Assembly (NCBI GenBank): GCA_022041995.1
Contig: CP074381.1
Location: 1,860,001-1,924,000, forward strand
DNA length: 64,000 nucleotides
Direction: 5' to 3'
From: Cupriavidus necator
GTDB taxonomy: Bacteria > Pseudomonadota > Gammaproteobacteria > Burkholderiales > Burkholderiaceae
Position 1 is the stretch's first letter, and every line of letters begins with the position of its first letter. The translations under genes and the position numbers were made by a program. Of this stretch, positions 1 to 10,035 are shown piece by piece. The notes below the pieces were generated by a model. It was not told where the DNA came from. It searched no databases and worked only from the letters and a program-made list of their open reading frames with translations.

Positions 1-539
1 TGTCGCTGTCGGTCACGGGCACCAATGGCATGCTGCCGCGCAAGGGCCTGCGCGAGGCAGGCATCACGCGCATGCGCGGCGGCTTCACCAACATCGGCAC
101 GGTGCGCAACCTGACCGCCCCGACGCTGCCGGTGTATCCCCCGACCGGCGACCGTTTCCACTGGCGCGTGCTGTCGCACCTTGCGCCCAACTACCTGTCG
201 CTGCTCGATGCAGGGATCCTGCGCGGCAGCCTCGCGCTCTATGACTGGACCGAGGGAGAGCTGAACCGGCGGCGCATCGACGCCATCACCGAGGTGCGGC
301 ACCGGCCGCTGCAGAAACTGGTCAAGGGCGGCTTGCTGCGCGGGGTGGAGATTGAGGTGGCGCTGGACAGTACCCGCTTTGCGGGCGGCGGCGATGTGGA
401 GCTGTTCGGCGAGATGCTCAACCGGTTCCTGTCCCTTTACGCCTCCGTGAACCTGTATACGCGGCTGGTGGTCGTGTCGCAGCCCGGCGGCAAGCGTGTC
501 GCGTGGCCGGACAGCAAGGGCGAGGGGGCACCGTTTTGA
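1..539 (+). CDS. tssF: Type VI secretion baseplate subunit TssF, C-terminal part
   Basis: This is the last ~178 codons of TssF (VasA/ImpG family), a wedge component of the type VI secretion baseplate; the gene starts outside the window. The open frame enters at base 3 without a start codon. The TNG motif followed by a methionine-leucine-proline stretch, and the run ending FLSLYASVNLYTRLVV, are typical of the TssF C-terminus. The stop is TGA at 537-539, two bases before the tssG ATG, so the two are translationally coupled. In the cell TssF pairs with TssG in the cytoplasmic baseplate under the membrane complex. The assignment rests on family recognition and on the tssG and tssJ neighbours. Confidence 0.88.
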   Translation, partial: SLSVTGTNGMLPRKGLREAGITRMRGGFTNIGTVRNLTAPTLPVYPPTGDRFHWRVLSHLAPNYLSLLDAGILRGSLALYDWTEGELNRRRIDAITEVRHRPLQKLVKGGLLRGVEIEVALDSTRFAGGGDVELFGEMLNRFLSLYASVNLYTRLVVVSQPGGKRVAWPDSKGEGAPF

Positions 540-541
540 GC

Positions 542-1582
542 ATGGATTCCGCTGTCACGGCCGGCGCGGCCGGTGCCTTGCTGGAGGCGCTGCTGGCCGC
601 CGCGCCACAGATGAATCTGTTCCGGTTGTGCGAGCTGATCGAACGGTCGGCGCCGCGGCGGCCACCGCTTGGCACCACGGATTCGCCGGCCAATGAAGTG
701 GTACGGTTTCGTTCACACGGTGCGCTCGGGTTCCCCGCACGCGAGATTGCCGCGGTGGAGCGCGACAGCGACCATCCCGAACGCCCACCGGTGATACGCA
801 CGACCTTCCTCGGGCTGTATGGCGTCGATGCGCGGATGCCGTCTTACTTCGTTGATGAGATTGCGCAGCGCCGCGACGGGGCCGAGCCGCTGGCGGCGTT
901 TCTCGATCTGTTTCACCACCGAATTGTTACGCAGTTCTACCGGGTCGGCCGCAAGTATCGCTATCCCGTGGGCTTTCGGCCGGGCGGCAACGACGACGTT
1001 TCGCGCTTCCTGCTGAGCCTGCTCGGGCTGGGCCTTGGCCGGGCGGATGGGCAGGCCCCGGTGGAGCGCGACGTCGGCACGCGCAAGCTGCTGTCGATGC
1101 TGGGCCTGGCCAGCCAGCGCACGCGCACGGCGGAAGGCCTTGCCGGCGTGCTGCAGCATGCCGTGCCGGACGCCCGGATCAGCGTGGAAGAGTTCCATGC
1201 CATGTGGGTGCGCATCGACACAGCCGAGCCCATGCCGTTAGGTGAGAACTGCGTCCTTGGCCGAGGCTTCTTTGATCGCGCCAACACCGTGCGCGTGGTG
1301 ATCACGCCGCGAACCCGCGAAGGGGTATTGGCCCTGATGCCAGGGCACTTACAGCATCGCGAGGTGACGGCGCTGCTGCGCTTCTATCTCGGCTACGCGG
1401 CCCATGCGTGCCTGGAAATGCGTGTCGACGCCGCGCTGATGCCGGCGCCAGCGCTGAACTCAGACAAGGTGAGCCTCGGCTACACGTCGCAACTGAACGG
1501 TTCGGGCGCGGCGCTCACCGTGACCCGTGTACAGCTCGGCACCTGGACCGGGCATGGTTCGGCAGCGGTCATGGCGCACTAA
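542..1582 (+). CDS. tssG: Type VI secretion baseplate subunit TssG
   Basis: TssG (VasB/ImpH family) joins TssF in the baseplate wedge of the type VI secretion system. I place the start at the ATG at 542, two bases after the tssF stop, giving 346 residues, normal for the family; an in-frame start at 503 would lie inside tssF and add a non-conserved leader. The family pattern is visible: an N-terminal MNLFRLCELIER segment, then VRFRSHGALGFPAREI, a TTFLGLYG motif, the FHHRIVTQFYR helix, and a C-terminal region with LGYTSQLN. It is followed 51 bases later by tssJ in the same direction. Confidence 0.9.
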   Translation: MDSAVTAGAAGALLEALLAAAPQMNLFRLCELIERSAPRRPPLGTTDSPANEVVRFRSHGALGFPAREIAAVERDSDHPERPPVIRTTFLGLYGVDARMPSYFVDEIAQRRDGAEPLAAFLDLFHHRIVTQFYRVGRKYRYPVGFRPGGNDDVSRFLLSLLGLGLGRADGQAPVERDVGTRKLLSMLGLASQRTRTAEGLAGVLQHAVPDARISVEEFHAMWVRIDTAEPMPLGENCVLGRGFFDRANTVRVVITPRTREGVLALMPGHLQHREVTALLRFYLGYAAHACLEMRVDAALMPAPALNSDKVSLGYTSQLNGSGAALTVTRVQLGTWTGHGSAAVMAH

Positions 1583-1633
1583 GGTACCGATGGACAAGAT
1601 CCGAAAGCAAACCAGCAAGACAGGAACCAGACC

Positions 1634-2164
1634 ATGAAACGTCAGATTTGGAATCGATGCGCGGTGCTTGCCGCCATGCTTTTGCTCGCGGGATGCGGCG
1701 TAGGGCAGGCGGTCAAGGATGGCACGGTCGAGGCAGCGAAATGGGCCTTCACGACCCAGGTCAAGACCATGAACCTGGACCTTGCCAGCCGTGCGTCGCT
1801 CAATACCAGCGGCGCCGGACAATCGCTGTCGACGGTTGTACGCGTCTACCAGCTGAAGGAACCAAAAACGTTTGAGCAGCTCAGCTATGCGCAAATGCAG
1901 GCGAATGATCTCGAATCGCTCAAGCCCGACCTGCTCGCCAGCCGCGACGTGGTCCTGCGCCCCGAGGCGAGCGTAAGTCTGAGTGAGCCGATGCACGCCG
2001 ACACGGAATATGTCGGCGTGGTGGCGTTGTTCCGCAGCCCGGACAAGGATGGCGCCTGGAAGCTGGTCGTGCCGAAGAAGCAGTGGAAGAAGACCGATCC
2101 CGTGAAGATCGAACTGCGGGGCAGCACGCTGCAGCTGGCGGGCGGCATTGCCGCGGGCGCCTGA
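1634..2164 (+). CDS. tssJ: Type VI secretion outer-membrane lipoprotein TssJ
   Basis: A 176-residue lipoprotein of the TssJ (SciN/VasD) family, which anchors the TssJLM membrane complex at the outer membrane. The N-terminus is a lipoprotein signal peptide with lipobox LLAGC, lipidated Cys about residue 21. The body has the family features: a VRVYQLKEPKTFEQLSY segment, a phrase like DLLASRDVVLRPE, and GVVALFRSPD. It ends the type VI gene run visible here. The stop lies only four bases from the stop of the convergent CMD-domain gene, leaving no room for a separate terminator. Confidence 0.88.
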   Translation: MKRQIWNRCAVLAAMLLLAGCGVGQAVKDGTVEAAKWAFTTQVKTMNLDLASRASLNTSGAGQSLSTVVRVYQLKEPKTFEQLSYAQMQANDLESLKPDLLASRDVVLRPEASVSLSEPMHADTEYVGVVALFRSPDKDGAWKLVVPKKQWKKTDPVKIELRGSTLQLAGGIAAGA

Positions 2165-3268
2165 CGCCTTACTGTGCCGACGGCTCCGGAAACACCGGCT
2201 CGCCCAGGTTCAGCATCAACCGGTTCGCCCACGCAAAGATGGCGACGGAGTGGATCAGGTCCAGGATTTCCGCATCCGTAACGCCCGCGTCGCGCAACGG
2301 CTTGAGCTGCCCGGCAGTGACTTCCGCCGGTTGCTCGGTCAGTTCGATCGAGAACTTCGCGATCGCCTGTTCGCGCGCGGTGGTGCCGGCGGTGCGGGGA
2401 TCGTCGAACACCTGGCGGATCACGTCGTTGCGCTTGGCCAGCTGCTCGAAGCGCTGCGCATGGACCGATGCGCAGTAGACGCAGCCGTTGATGCGGGACA
2501 CCACCGTGCTGGCCAGTTCGCGTTCGGCGCGCGGCATGCCGCCCGGCGCGTACATGATGGCGTTGAAGGCGGTGGAGCGCTGGCGCAGGATCTCGGGCTG
2601 GTGCACCAGGAACAGGTAGTAGTCTGACACCTTGGCCTTGGGATGGCTTTCCTCCAGCACCGCGATCTGCCCGGGCGTGGCGCTGTCGATCCCGACCACA
2701 TCCAGCCAGGCCTTCCAGTCCAGCACTTCATTGGTGAAGCCATGCGCCCGGATCGGGTTCGGCAGCATGGTGCCGGCCGTGGCGGCAACGGCCTTGGTGG
2801 CCGGTTCGCCGGCGCCCAGCGCCTGCATTGCCTTGAGTCCGGCCACCAGGCGTACCTGGTAGGACAGGAAGGCGACCAGTTGCGCCAGCGTTACCACGTC
2901 GGGTGTGGCAAGGCCGGCCGCGGGCAGGGTCTTCAGGGCGGCCTGGTCGCCTTCCACCGGGCGCTCGCTCAGCGTGCGGGTGAACACCAGGATGGCGCGC
3001 AGGCGTGCGTCGGCGAGCGTGTCGGGGTTGCCTTGCCCGGCCACGGTGACCAGAGCCGTGTTGGCGTCGATGGCCTGCAGGCGGGCGCGGTAGTGGGCCA
3101 CCAGGTCAGCGGCGCCGGCCAGGCGGGCGGCGTAGAGTGCGACCAGCAGGCGCTCGGTGAGCGTCAGGCCAGGCAGGGCGGGATCGAACAGCCCGTCGTA
3201 GCTGCCCTGGGTGGAGGCCACCACCTTGTCGCGCGCGTGACGCAGCGTGTGGATGGCGGAGCCGGCGG

Positions 3269-3272
3269 CTAG
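3269..3272. repeat. IS target-site duplication, left copy (CTAG)
   Basis: CTAG abutting the left end of the insertion sequence; the identical copy is at 4885-4888. The palindromic 4-base target explains why the split gene rejoins in frame when one copy is removed. Confidence 0.85.
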
Positions 3273-3441
3273 GAGCTCGTCGGAGTTGAGGTGAAGCGCG
3301 ATTCAAAACATCAGGTTCATGACTGGGTTCGCGGCCGGATTGCGGGCTCATCTCAGTCGTCAAAACGCGATGAAGGTATTTGAAAGTGGATGAGGAAGGC
3401 AATCGGGCGATTAGGCGGCACAAAGAGCCCGCTGATCGGCC

Positions 3442-4797
3442 CTACACACCCCGTAATACGTTCATCCGCTTGATGTTCCACGCGAGCGCGACCAGCGACC
3501 ATTCCGCCGCGACGTTGGACAGCCCGCGCAGCGAGAACTGCCGGAATCCCATCACATGCTTGATGATGCCGAACACCGGTTCGACGGTGCTCTTGCGGAG
3601 CCCGTACAGTGCTCGCCCCGCCTTCGTCTTATGTCGGTGTGTCATCCTGACGACCGGATCGGTGCTCTCGGGCGGCGCCGGATCGTCGGCAAAGCGTTCC
3701 ATCAGCGGCAGATGATGGGCGTCGCGCTGGATCGCGATCAGAGGGGTGATGTCCGCTGCCTCGCAGGTGACGACGTTGGCCGCACTGAAGTAGCCCGCAT
3801 CCGCCAGCAACACCTCAGGCTGGCCCAATGGCTCGGGCAGCGCCCCCAGCACGTTGATCATCGGTGCGACCTGGCGCTTGTCGTTGCTTTGCTGGGTCAC
3901 TGTCGTGCCCACGATCAACATCGTCTCGACATTCACCGCCGCCTGCGCGTTGTAGCCTTGCTCGAAGCCGCCGCTGGACACCGGCATGATGCGCGACTCT
4001 TCGTCCGTCAGGTTGATCTGGTCGCGTTCCTTGGCACCGCCTTGCGGCGGCTTCGGGTCCTTGCCCCGCGGCTTCTTGCCGTCTTTGCGCTGCGCCTCGC
4101 GACGCGCCACCTTGGCTTCATACTCCTGCTGCTCTTGCTCGAACCGTTCCTGCGCCCGCGCCTCGATCTTCGCCTTCGCTTCGGCCAACGCCTTCAGTCG
4201 CGCTTCGCGCCGTGCGATCTCCGCCGGTACATCCATCCCATCTGGCAGACTCTCTCGATCGGCGTTCTCGGCCATCGCTATCAACCGCTGCACTTCTTCA
4301 TGCAACTGCGCTTCGATCCGGCCGATGTGCCCGTGCGACAGCGCGCGGTGCTTGCTCGCATTCGCCTTCACCTTGGTGCCATCCAGCGCAATCCGGCCCA
4401 GCTTGACCAGCTTCATCTCCTTCGCGATCAGCAGCACCTGCACGAACAGCTTCTCTAACTGGCTCGCAAACCGCTTGCGAAAGGTGGCCAGCGTGTCATG
4501 GTCCGGATGCGTGTTCGCCGCAACGTAGCGGAACGCCACCGAGTCATAGGTCGCTCTCTCAATCTTGCGGCTCGAAGACACTCCGGTCGCATACCCGTAC
4601 ACCAGCAAGCCCAGTAGCACCTCAGGGTGATGCGCCGCCATGCCGCGACCCGCGTACGCCCCGCTCAGCTCCGACAGGTCCATCTGCTCGATGACTTCCA
4701 CCACGAACCGCGCCAGATGACCTTCGGGCAACCAGTCCTCCACTGACGGCGGCAACAGATAGTCGGTCTGACGATCAACGGGCACGAAGCGACTCAC
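3442..4797 (-). CDS. IS1182 family transposase
   Basis: A 451-residue DDE transposase. The N-terminal part (about residues 10-110) is the DUF772-type domain (PPSVEDWLPEGHLARFVVEV, then a DHDTLATFRKRF segment). The likely catalytic residues lie in LDGTKVKANASKHRA (first D), LLADAGYFSAANV (second D) and YGLRKSTVEPVFGIIKH (E). Between the first two is a charged, probably coiled-coil insertion rich in Ala, Glu, Lys and Arg (about residues 185-250). The start is GTG at 4797; no in-frame ATG precedes it. An AT-rich dyad, GTTAATTTATTAAC, lies just upstream at 4820-4833. Confidence 0.92.
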   Translation of the reverse strand: MSRFVPVDRQTDYLLPPSVEDWLPEGHLARFVVEVIEQMDLSELSGAYAGRGMAAHHPEVLLGLLVYGYATGVSSSRKIERATYDSVAFRYVAANTHPDHDTLATFRKRFASQLEKLFVQVLLIAKEMKLVKLGRIALDGTKVKANASKHRALSHGHIGRIEAQLHEEVQRLIAMAENADRESLPDGMDVPAEIARREARLKALAEAKAKIEARAQERFEQEQQEYEAKVARREAQRKDGKKPRGKDPKPPQGGAKERDQINLTDEESRIMPVSSGGFEQGYNAQAAVNVETMLIVGTTVTQQSNDKRQVAPMINVLGALPEPLGQPEVLLADAGYFSAANVVTCEAADITPLIAIQRDAHHLPLMERFADDPAPPESTDPVVRMTHRHKTKAGRALYGLRKSTVEPVFGIIKHVMGFRQFSLRGLSNVAAEWSLVALAWNIKRMNVLRGV

Positions 4798-4819
4798 CTA
4801 TGGACTCTCTCAGAAACTT

Positions 4820-4833
4820 GTTAATTTATTAAC
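4820..4833. promoter_or_regulatory. AT-rich dyad upstream of the transposase
   Basis: GTTAA-TTTA-TTAAC is a perfect 5-base inverted repeat inside the IS, 22 bases upstream of the transposase GTG. It stands out against GC-rich surroundings and may be part of the transposase promoter or a binding site for its own regulation. No functional evidence beyond position. Confidence 0.35.
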
Positions 4834-4884
4834 GCCCAACCCGTCCCGCCGGACGACCGGGGATCCCGAAAATCCGACAGTCTC

Positions 4885-4888
4885 CTAG
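4885..4888. repeat. IS target-site duplication, right copy (CTAG)
   Basis: CTAG abutting the right end of the insertion sequence, matching 3269-3272. In the reconstituted gene this tetranucleotide spans the Leu codon CTA and the first base of the next Ala codon. Confidence 0.85.
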
Positions 4889-4995
4889 GCCGGCGACTTG
4901 ATCCACCACGTCGGTGGCGGCAGCGTTGGCTTGGGTCATGCGAGGACTCCCGGAGTGTCGAAGGGTGTGTTGTCGTGTTGGCTCGGCCGTGAGCT

Positions 4996-6321
4996 TCAGT
5001 CCCCGGCGGCCTGCTGGCGCGCGGTCACGGCCCGCGCCAGGAATGCGCGTACGCCGCGCCAGGACACCTCGTCGGCACCGGCATTGGCCGCGGGCGTGCC
5101 ACCCGTGGTGCTGATACGGCGGGACACCGGATGCGCGTAGACCGCCTGCGTGGTCGGCACGTAGGGGAACAGGATGGCATGGCCGGCGTCTTCGAAGTCG
5201 AGGTGCTCGACCGGATACGGATGGCCGGCATCGGCCAGCTTGTCGGCGACCATGCGCGAATACAGGCTGGACGGCCATGAGCCGTCGTCGGTGCCGGACA
5301 GCAGCATTACCGGCCCGCGGATTTGCTCCACCCGGATGCGGGCGCGCGCCACGGCGTCGGCATTCTTCAGCGCGGTCAGGATGGCGCGCTCGTGCCGGTG
5401 TGGCGCCGGGCCTTCATCGAACGGCGCCCAGCTGGCGTCGGGGTTGTTCTCCCACACATGTGGCAGCGGCTTGCCCTGGTGCAGCCAGGCCGCACCCTCG
5501 CGGCCGATGGCCGGGTCGGCGGCATTCTGCGCGCTATGCACCACCGCGCCCGGCACGTAGCCGACCACCGCCGACACCAGCGCGGGAAAGGTCGCGCCCA
5601 GCAGCAGCACCAGTTCGCCGCCGCGCGACTGCCCGGACAGCGCGATGAAGCCGTGCGCGGGTTGCAGTTCGCGATGCATCCATTGCAGGCCGCGCTCGAA
5701 GTATTCCAGCGGCGTGTTGGAAATGTAGTCCGACAGGCCCGGCGCCTTGAAGTAGCCTAGCGCCAGTGCGGCATAGCCATGCGAGGCATAAAGCGCGGCG
5801 CGCGGTTCGTTGATGCCGCCGCCGGAGCCGTTGAGCACCATCACCGCCGGATGCGGGCCGGGGCTTGGCGGGCGGTAGAGCGTGCCGACCAGCCCGTCCG
5901 CGCGGATGTCCTCGCGCACCACGCCTGGCGTGGCCAGCCGCTGCACCAGCTCGCCGCGCGCTTCGCCGCCGGCGGCGCTGACGGTGATCCCGGTCACCAG
6001 CGGCCGGGTGGCATCCGCATGGAACAGTTCGCGGCTGTCCGATGCCACCGGGCGTTGCGCCCATAGCAGGCCCATCGGCGCCACGCCGCTGTAGCTGCCG
6101 CGCACCGGCGCGTCACGCTCCAGGTCCACGCTGCCGTCGCTGGCGGCAATGAACTCGGCCTGGCTGGCCCAGGCGACGTCGCGGCCGCGCACGGTGCGCG
6201 TGCTCACGGCCACGGTCTCGCCGGGTTGCAGCCCGGTGATGGCGATCCGGCGCGGCACGTCGATGAGCGCATCCGCAGGAGTGACGGCAAGGGTGGGGGC
6301 GGTCATCGTGGCCATGCTCAC
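4996..6321 (-). CDS. BAAT-type acyl-CoA thioester hydrolase/acyltransferase family protein
   Basis: A 441-residue alpha/beta-hydrolase of the acyl-CoA thioesterase/bile acid-CoA:amino acid N-acyltransferase family. The N-terminal ~140 residues fit the Ig-like BAAT N-domain (ITGLQPGETVAVSTRT); the rest is the hydrolase domain. The nucleophile elbow is SGQSRGGEL, with Ser as nucleophile where some family members have Cys; likely acid and base residues lie in LLSGTDDGSWPSS and EDAGHAILFPY. The likely start is GTG at 6321, overlapping the upstream stop (GTGA); an ATG at 6315 is the alternative. It lies between the ABC binding protein and the CMD fusion, suggesting that it cleaves an ester, amide or thioester imported by the operon. 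The substrate is unknown. Confidence 0.78.
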   Translation of the reverse strand: MSMATMTAPTLAVTPADALIDVPRRIAITGLQPGETVAVSTRTVRGRDVAWASQAEFIAASDGSVDLERDAPVRGSYSGVAPMGLLWAQRPVASDSRELFHADATRPLVTGITVSAAGGEARGELVQRLATPGVVREDIRADGLVGTLYRPPSPGPHPAVMVLNGSGGGINEPRAALYASHGYAALALGYFKAPGLSDYISNTPLEYFERGLQWMHRELQPAHGFIALSGQSRGGELVLLLGATFPALVSAVVGYVPGAVVHSAQNAADPAIGREGAAWLHQGKPLPHVWENNPDASWAPFDEGPAPHRHERAILTALKNADAVARARIRVEQIRGPVMLLSGTDDGSWPSSLYSRMVADKLADAGHPYPVEHLDFEDAGHAILFPYVPTTQAVYAHPVSRRISTTGGTPAANAGADEVSWRGVRAFLARAVTARQQAAGD

Positions 6322-7898
6322 TTGCCCGTGCGCGTCACCATCATGGCGGCGGTGCGGTCGCTGGTCATCGGCGCTACCTTCAGGCCCTTCTTCGCCGCCC
6401 AGATGTTCTGGTAGTGGTATAGCGGCAGCACGCCCACGTCATCGGACACCAGCCTGACCGAGCGGCGCAGGATGGCTTCGCGCTTGCCTATGTCGAACTC
6501 GGCGGTGGATTCCTCCAGCGCGCGGTCCACGGCCGGGTTGCTGTAATGGCCCCAGTTGGAGGCGCCAAGGCCTTTCTTCGCGTCCACGGTGGCCAGCACG
6601 TTGACCAGCGCATAGCTGGCCTCGCCGGTGCCGTTGCCCCAGGCCAGCATGCTGACCGCGTACTCGTTCTTGTTGGCGCGGCCGGAGTAGACCGACCAGG
6701 GCACCACCTCCACCTGGGTCTTCACGCCCACGCGGGTCCAGAACTGCGCCACGGCCTGCGCCGTTTCCGGCCCCTGCGGGTAGCGGTCGTTAGGGGCATG
6801 GATGGTCAGCTTGAAACCGTCGGGAAAACCGGCCTCCGCCAGCAGCTTCTTGGCCTGGGCGGGGTCATAGGCAATGTCCTTGACCTCGGGGTTGTAGCCA
6901 AACGTCCCCTTGGGCATCCACTGATTGGCTACGGTGGCGGTGTTCTGCAAGATGCGGCCCACCACGGCCTCGCGGTTGATGGCCAGCGACAGCGCGCGGC
7001 GCACGCGCACGTCAAGCAGCGGGTTCTTGTCCAGCGGCTTGCCGGCGTTGTCGGTGATGTTGGGGTTGGGACCCGGCTTGAAGCTCGGCTGCAGCAGCAT
7101 CACGCGCAGGCCGTTGTAGGGGAACACGCTGACGCCGGGCGATTGCTTGAGCTTGGCAAGGTCAGACACCGAGACCTTGTCGATCACGTCCACGTCGCCG
7201 GACAGCAGCGCCGCCGTGCGCGCCGGGCCGTTGTTGATGTAGCGGTAATTGACCTGTTGCCAGGTCGGCTTGCCGCCCCAGTAGCCGTCGTTGCGCACCA
7301 TCATCACGCGGTCGCCCGGCGTGTACGAGACCAACTTGTAGGGGCCGGTCCCTACCACTGCGCGGCCCGCGTCGTAGTCCTCGGTGCTGGCCTTGTCGCC
7401 CACGTGCTTGCTGACAATATGCACCGAGGCCAGGTTCAGCGGCAGGTCGGGGTTGGCGATGGTGGTCTTGACCAGCAGCGTGTACGGGTCTTTTGCAGTG
7501 GCCGATTCGATGGTGCGCAGGTAGCCCGAGAACGAAGCCACGCTGCCCGGCACGTTGCGTGCGCGCTGGTAGGAGAAGACCACGTCCTCGGCGGTGAAGG
7601 GCTTGCCGTCCTGCCACTTGACGTCGCGGCGCAGCTTGAACTCCCAGGTCTTGTCGTCCAGGGCCTTCCATGAGAGCGCCAGCCCAGGCTGCAGCTTGTT
7701 GTCCTTGTTTTCGACCAGCAGGTCCCAGAAGTGCAGGTCCACCGAGCGGTCACCGGCGTGGTTGTTCAGCTGGGGGTCCAGCGACGACAGCGGGTCGGCA
7801 AAGCCGATCGTCAGTGACTGCGCGGATGCCACTGTCGCGCCGGCGCAAAGCACGGCGGCCACGGTGGCGCGCAAGGAGAAGGACAGCGAGCGTTTCAT
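6318..7898 (-). CDS. ABC transporter substrate-binding protein, peptide/nickel type (SBP_bac_5)
   Basis: A 526-residue periplasmic binding protein of the dipeptide/oligopeptide family, similar to the KPN_01854 group that travels with CMD-domain and monooxygenase genes. The signal peptide is residues 1-26, ending ASA. Family features include the FADPLSSLDPQLNNHAGD opening, the WEFKLRRDVKWQDGKPFTAEDV segment and VRRALSLAINREAVV. It follows the second ATPase gene after a 59-base gap, the only sizeable gap in this operon. It captures the operon's substrate outside the inner membrane and delivers it to the two permeases. Confidence 0.88.
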   Translation of the reverse strand: MKRSLSFSLRATVAAVLCAGATVASAQSLTIGFADPLSSLDPQLNNHAGDRSVDLHFWDLLVENKDNKLQPGLALSWKALDDKTWEFKLRRDVKWQDGKPFTAEDVVFSYQRARNVPGSVASFSGYLRTIESATAKDPYTLLVKTTIANPDLPLNLASVHIVSKHVGDKASTEDYDAGRAVVGTGPYKLVSYTPGDRVMMVRNDGYWGGKPTWQQVNYRYINNGPARTAALLSGDVDVIDKVSVSDLAKLKQSPGVSVFPYNGLRVMLLQPSFKPGPNPNITDNAGKPLDKNPLLDVRVRRALSLAINREAVVGRILQNTATVANQWMPKGTFGYNPEVKDIAYDPAQAKKLLAEAGFPDGFKLTIHAPNDRYPQGPETAQAVAQFWTRVGVKTQVEVVPWSVYSGRANKNEYAVSMLAWGNGTGEASYALVNVLATVDAKKGLGASNWGHYSNPAVDRALEESTAEFDIGKREAILRRSVRLVSDDVGVLPLYHYQNIWAAKKGLKVAPMTSDRTAAMMVTRTGK

Positions 7899-7957
7899 GG
7901 GGCGATTCCTCGGGGCGGTTTCTGGAATGGGCGGGGCAAAAAGAGGGCAATACGGCG

Positions 7958-9024
7958 TCAGCCATCGTTGAGATGGCAGGCGCTCAAATGGTTGACGGCG
8001 ATGCCGCGCAGCCTGGGCACCTCCACCGCGCAGCGCGGCATCGCGTGCGGGCAGCGCGGGTGGAAATGACAGCCGGCCGGCGGCGCCAGCGGGCTGGGGA
8101 TCTCGCCGCGGATCGCGGTGAAGGTCTTGTGGCGTGCGTCCAGGCGCGGGATTTCAGCGAGCAGCGCCTGCGTGTACGGGTGGTTGGGGCGGCGGAAGAT
8201 CTCGGTGGTCGGCGCGCTCTCCACCACGCGGCCCAGGTACATGATCATCACGCGGTCGGAGATATGTTCGACCACGCCCAGGTCGTGGCTGATGAACAGG
8301 TAGCTCAGGCCGAGCTGCTCGCGCAGGTCCATGAACAGGTTCAGCACCTGGGCCTGGATCGAGACGTCCAGCGCCGCCACTGCCTCGTCGCATACCAGCA
8401 GTTCCGGCTGTACCGCCAGCGCGCGGGCGATGCCGATGCGCTGGCGCTGGCCGCCGCTGAACTGGTGCGGGTAGCGCTGGCGCAGCCTTGGGTCCAGTCC
8501 GGCACGCTGCAGCTGCGCGCTGACGTAGTCGTCGAAGCCGGCCGCATCCACCAGCCCTTGCAGGCGCGCGCCCTCGCCAACGATGCGGTCCACGCGCAGG
8601 CGCGGGTTCAGGCTGGCGTAGGGGTCCTGGAACACCATCTGGATTTTCAGCCGCAGCGCCTGCCGCGCGGCGCGGTCCAGGCTGGCGGGACTGCGCCCGT
8701 CGATGCGGATCTCGCCGGCGGACGGGTCGAGCAGGCCTGCGATCATGCGCCCCAGGGTGGACTTGCCACAGCCGGACTCGCCCACCAGCCCGAGCACTTC
8801 GCCGTGCTTCAGTTCCAGGTCCACGCCATCCACGGCGTGGGTGATGCGCGCGGGTTCGGACCAGCCCAGGCGTTCCAGCGCCTGGCCGATGCGCCCCGGC
8901 TTGCGCTCGCCGAAGCGCTTGGCCAGCGCGCGCGCTGACACCAGCGGCGGCCTGCCGCTTGCTGCCGAAGGCACCGATTGCGCGTGGCCCGCCTGGGCGG
9001 GATGCAGTTCGAGTTCGCTGACGG

Positions 9025-9028
<4 letters not shown>
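7958..9028 (-). CDS. ABC transporter ATPase, DppF/OppF type
   Basis: One of two ATPases of the operon's importer. I use the ATG at 9028, which overlaps the previous stop as ATGA, giving 356 residues; the frame is open further upstream but that part lies over the preceding gene. Motifs: Walker A GESGCGKST, Q-loop MVFQDPYASLNP, signature FSGGQRQRIGIARAL, Walker B LLVCDEAVAALD (Glu as catalytic base) and the H-loop in ISHDLGVVEH. The C-terminal oligopeptide-transporter domain has the Cys cluster CHFHPRCPHA, probably an iron-sulfur site as in other Dpp/Opp ATPases. Confidence 0.9.

Positions 9029-10031
<1,003 letters not shown>

Positions 10032-10035
<4 letters not shown>

Larger units (their letters stand above)
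3273..4884 (-). mobile_element. IS1182-type insertion sequence, 1612 bp
   Basis: A complete insertion sequence with one transposase gene. The ends are imperfect inverted repeats: GAGCTCGTCGGAGTT at 3273 and, read from the other end at 4884, GAGACTGTCGGATTT (11 of 15 identical). It is flanked by a CTAG tetranucleotide on both sides (3269-3272 and 4885-4888), a 4-bp target duplication of a palindromic site. It lies within the CMD-domain gene. The intact transposase, clean ends and perfect duplication suggest a fairly recent insertion. Confidence 0.9.
2169..4939 (-). pseudogene. CMD domain/alkylhydroperoxidase fusion protein, split by an IS element
   Basis: The last gene of the minus-strand operon, interrupted after 18 codons. 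The 5' piece starts at the ATG ending at 4939 (GGGAG ribosome site upstream) and reads to 4885; the 3' piece resumes at 3268 and runs to TAA at 2169. Removing 3273-4884 and one CTAG copy joins the pieces in frame: 55 + 1100 bases = 385 codons. The protein would fuse two carboxymuconolactone-decarboxylase-like domains, resembling the Avi_7170 (N-terminal) and Avi_7169 (C-terminal) families. The C-terminal domain keeps a redox CxxC in NGCVYCASVH, as in AhpD-type peroxidases. The 3' fragment could start at an internal GTG (3224) but would lack the N-terminus. Expected loss of function; partner family names are from memory. Confidence 0.85.

Noticed and set aside
3106..3423. Minus-strand ORF across the IS left end
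   Set aside because: Crosses from the element into the CMD gene in a wrong frame; accidental.
5277..5760. Plus-strand ORFs over the BAAT gene
   Set aside because: Antisense shadows with Arg/Pro/Ala-rich, low-complexity translation, typical of high-GC DNA.
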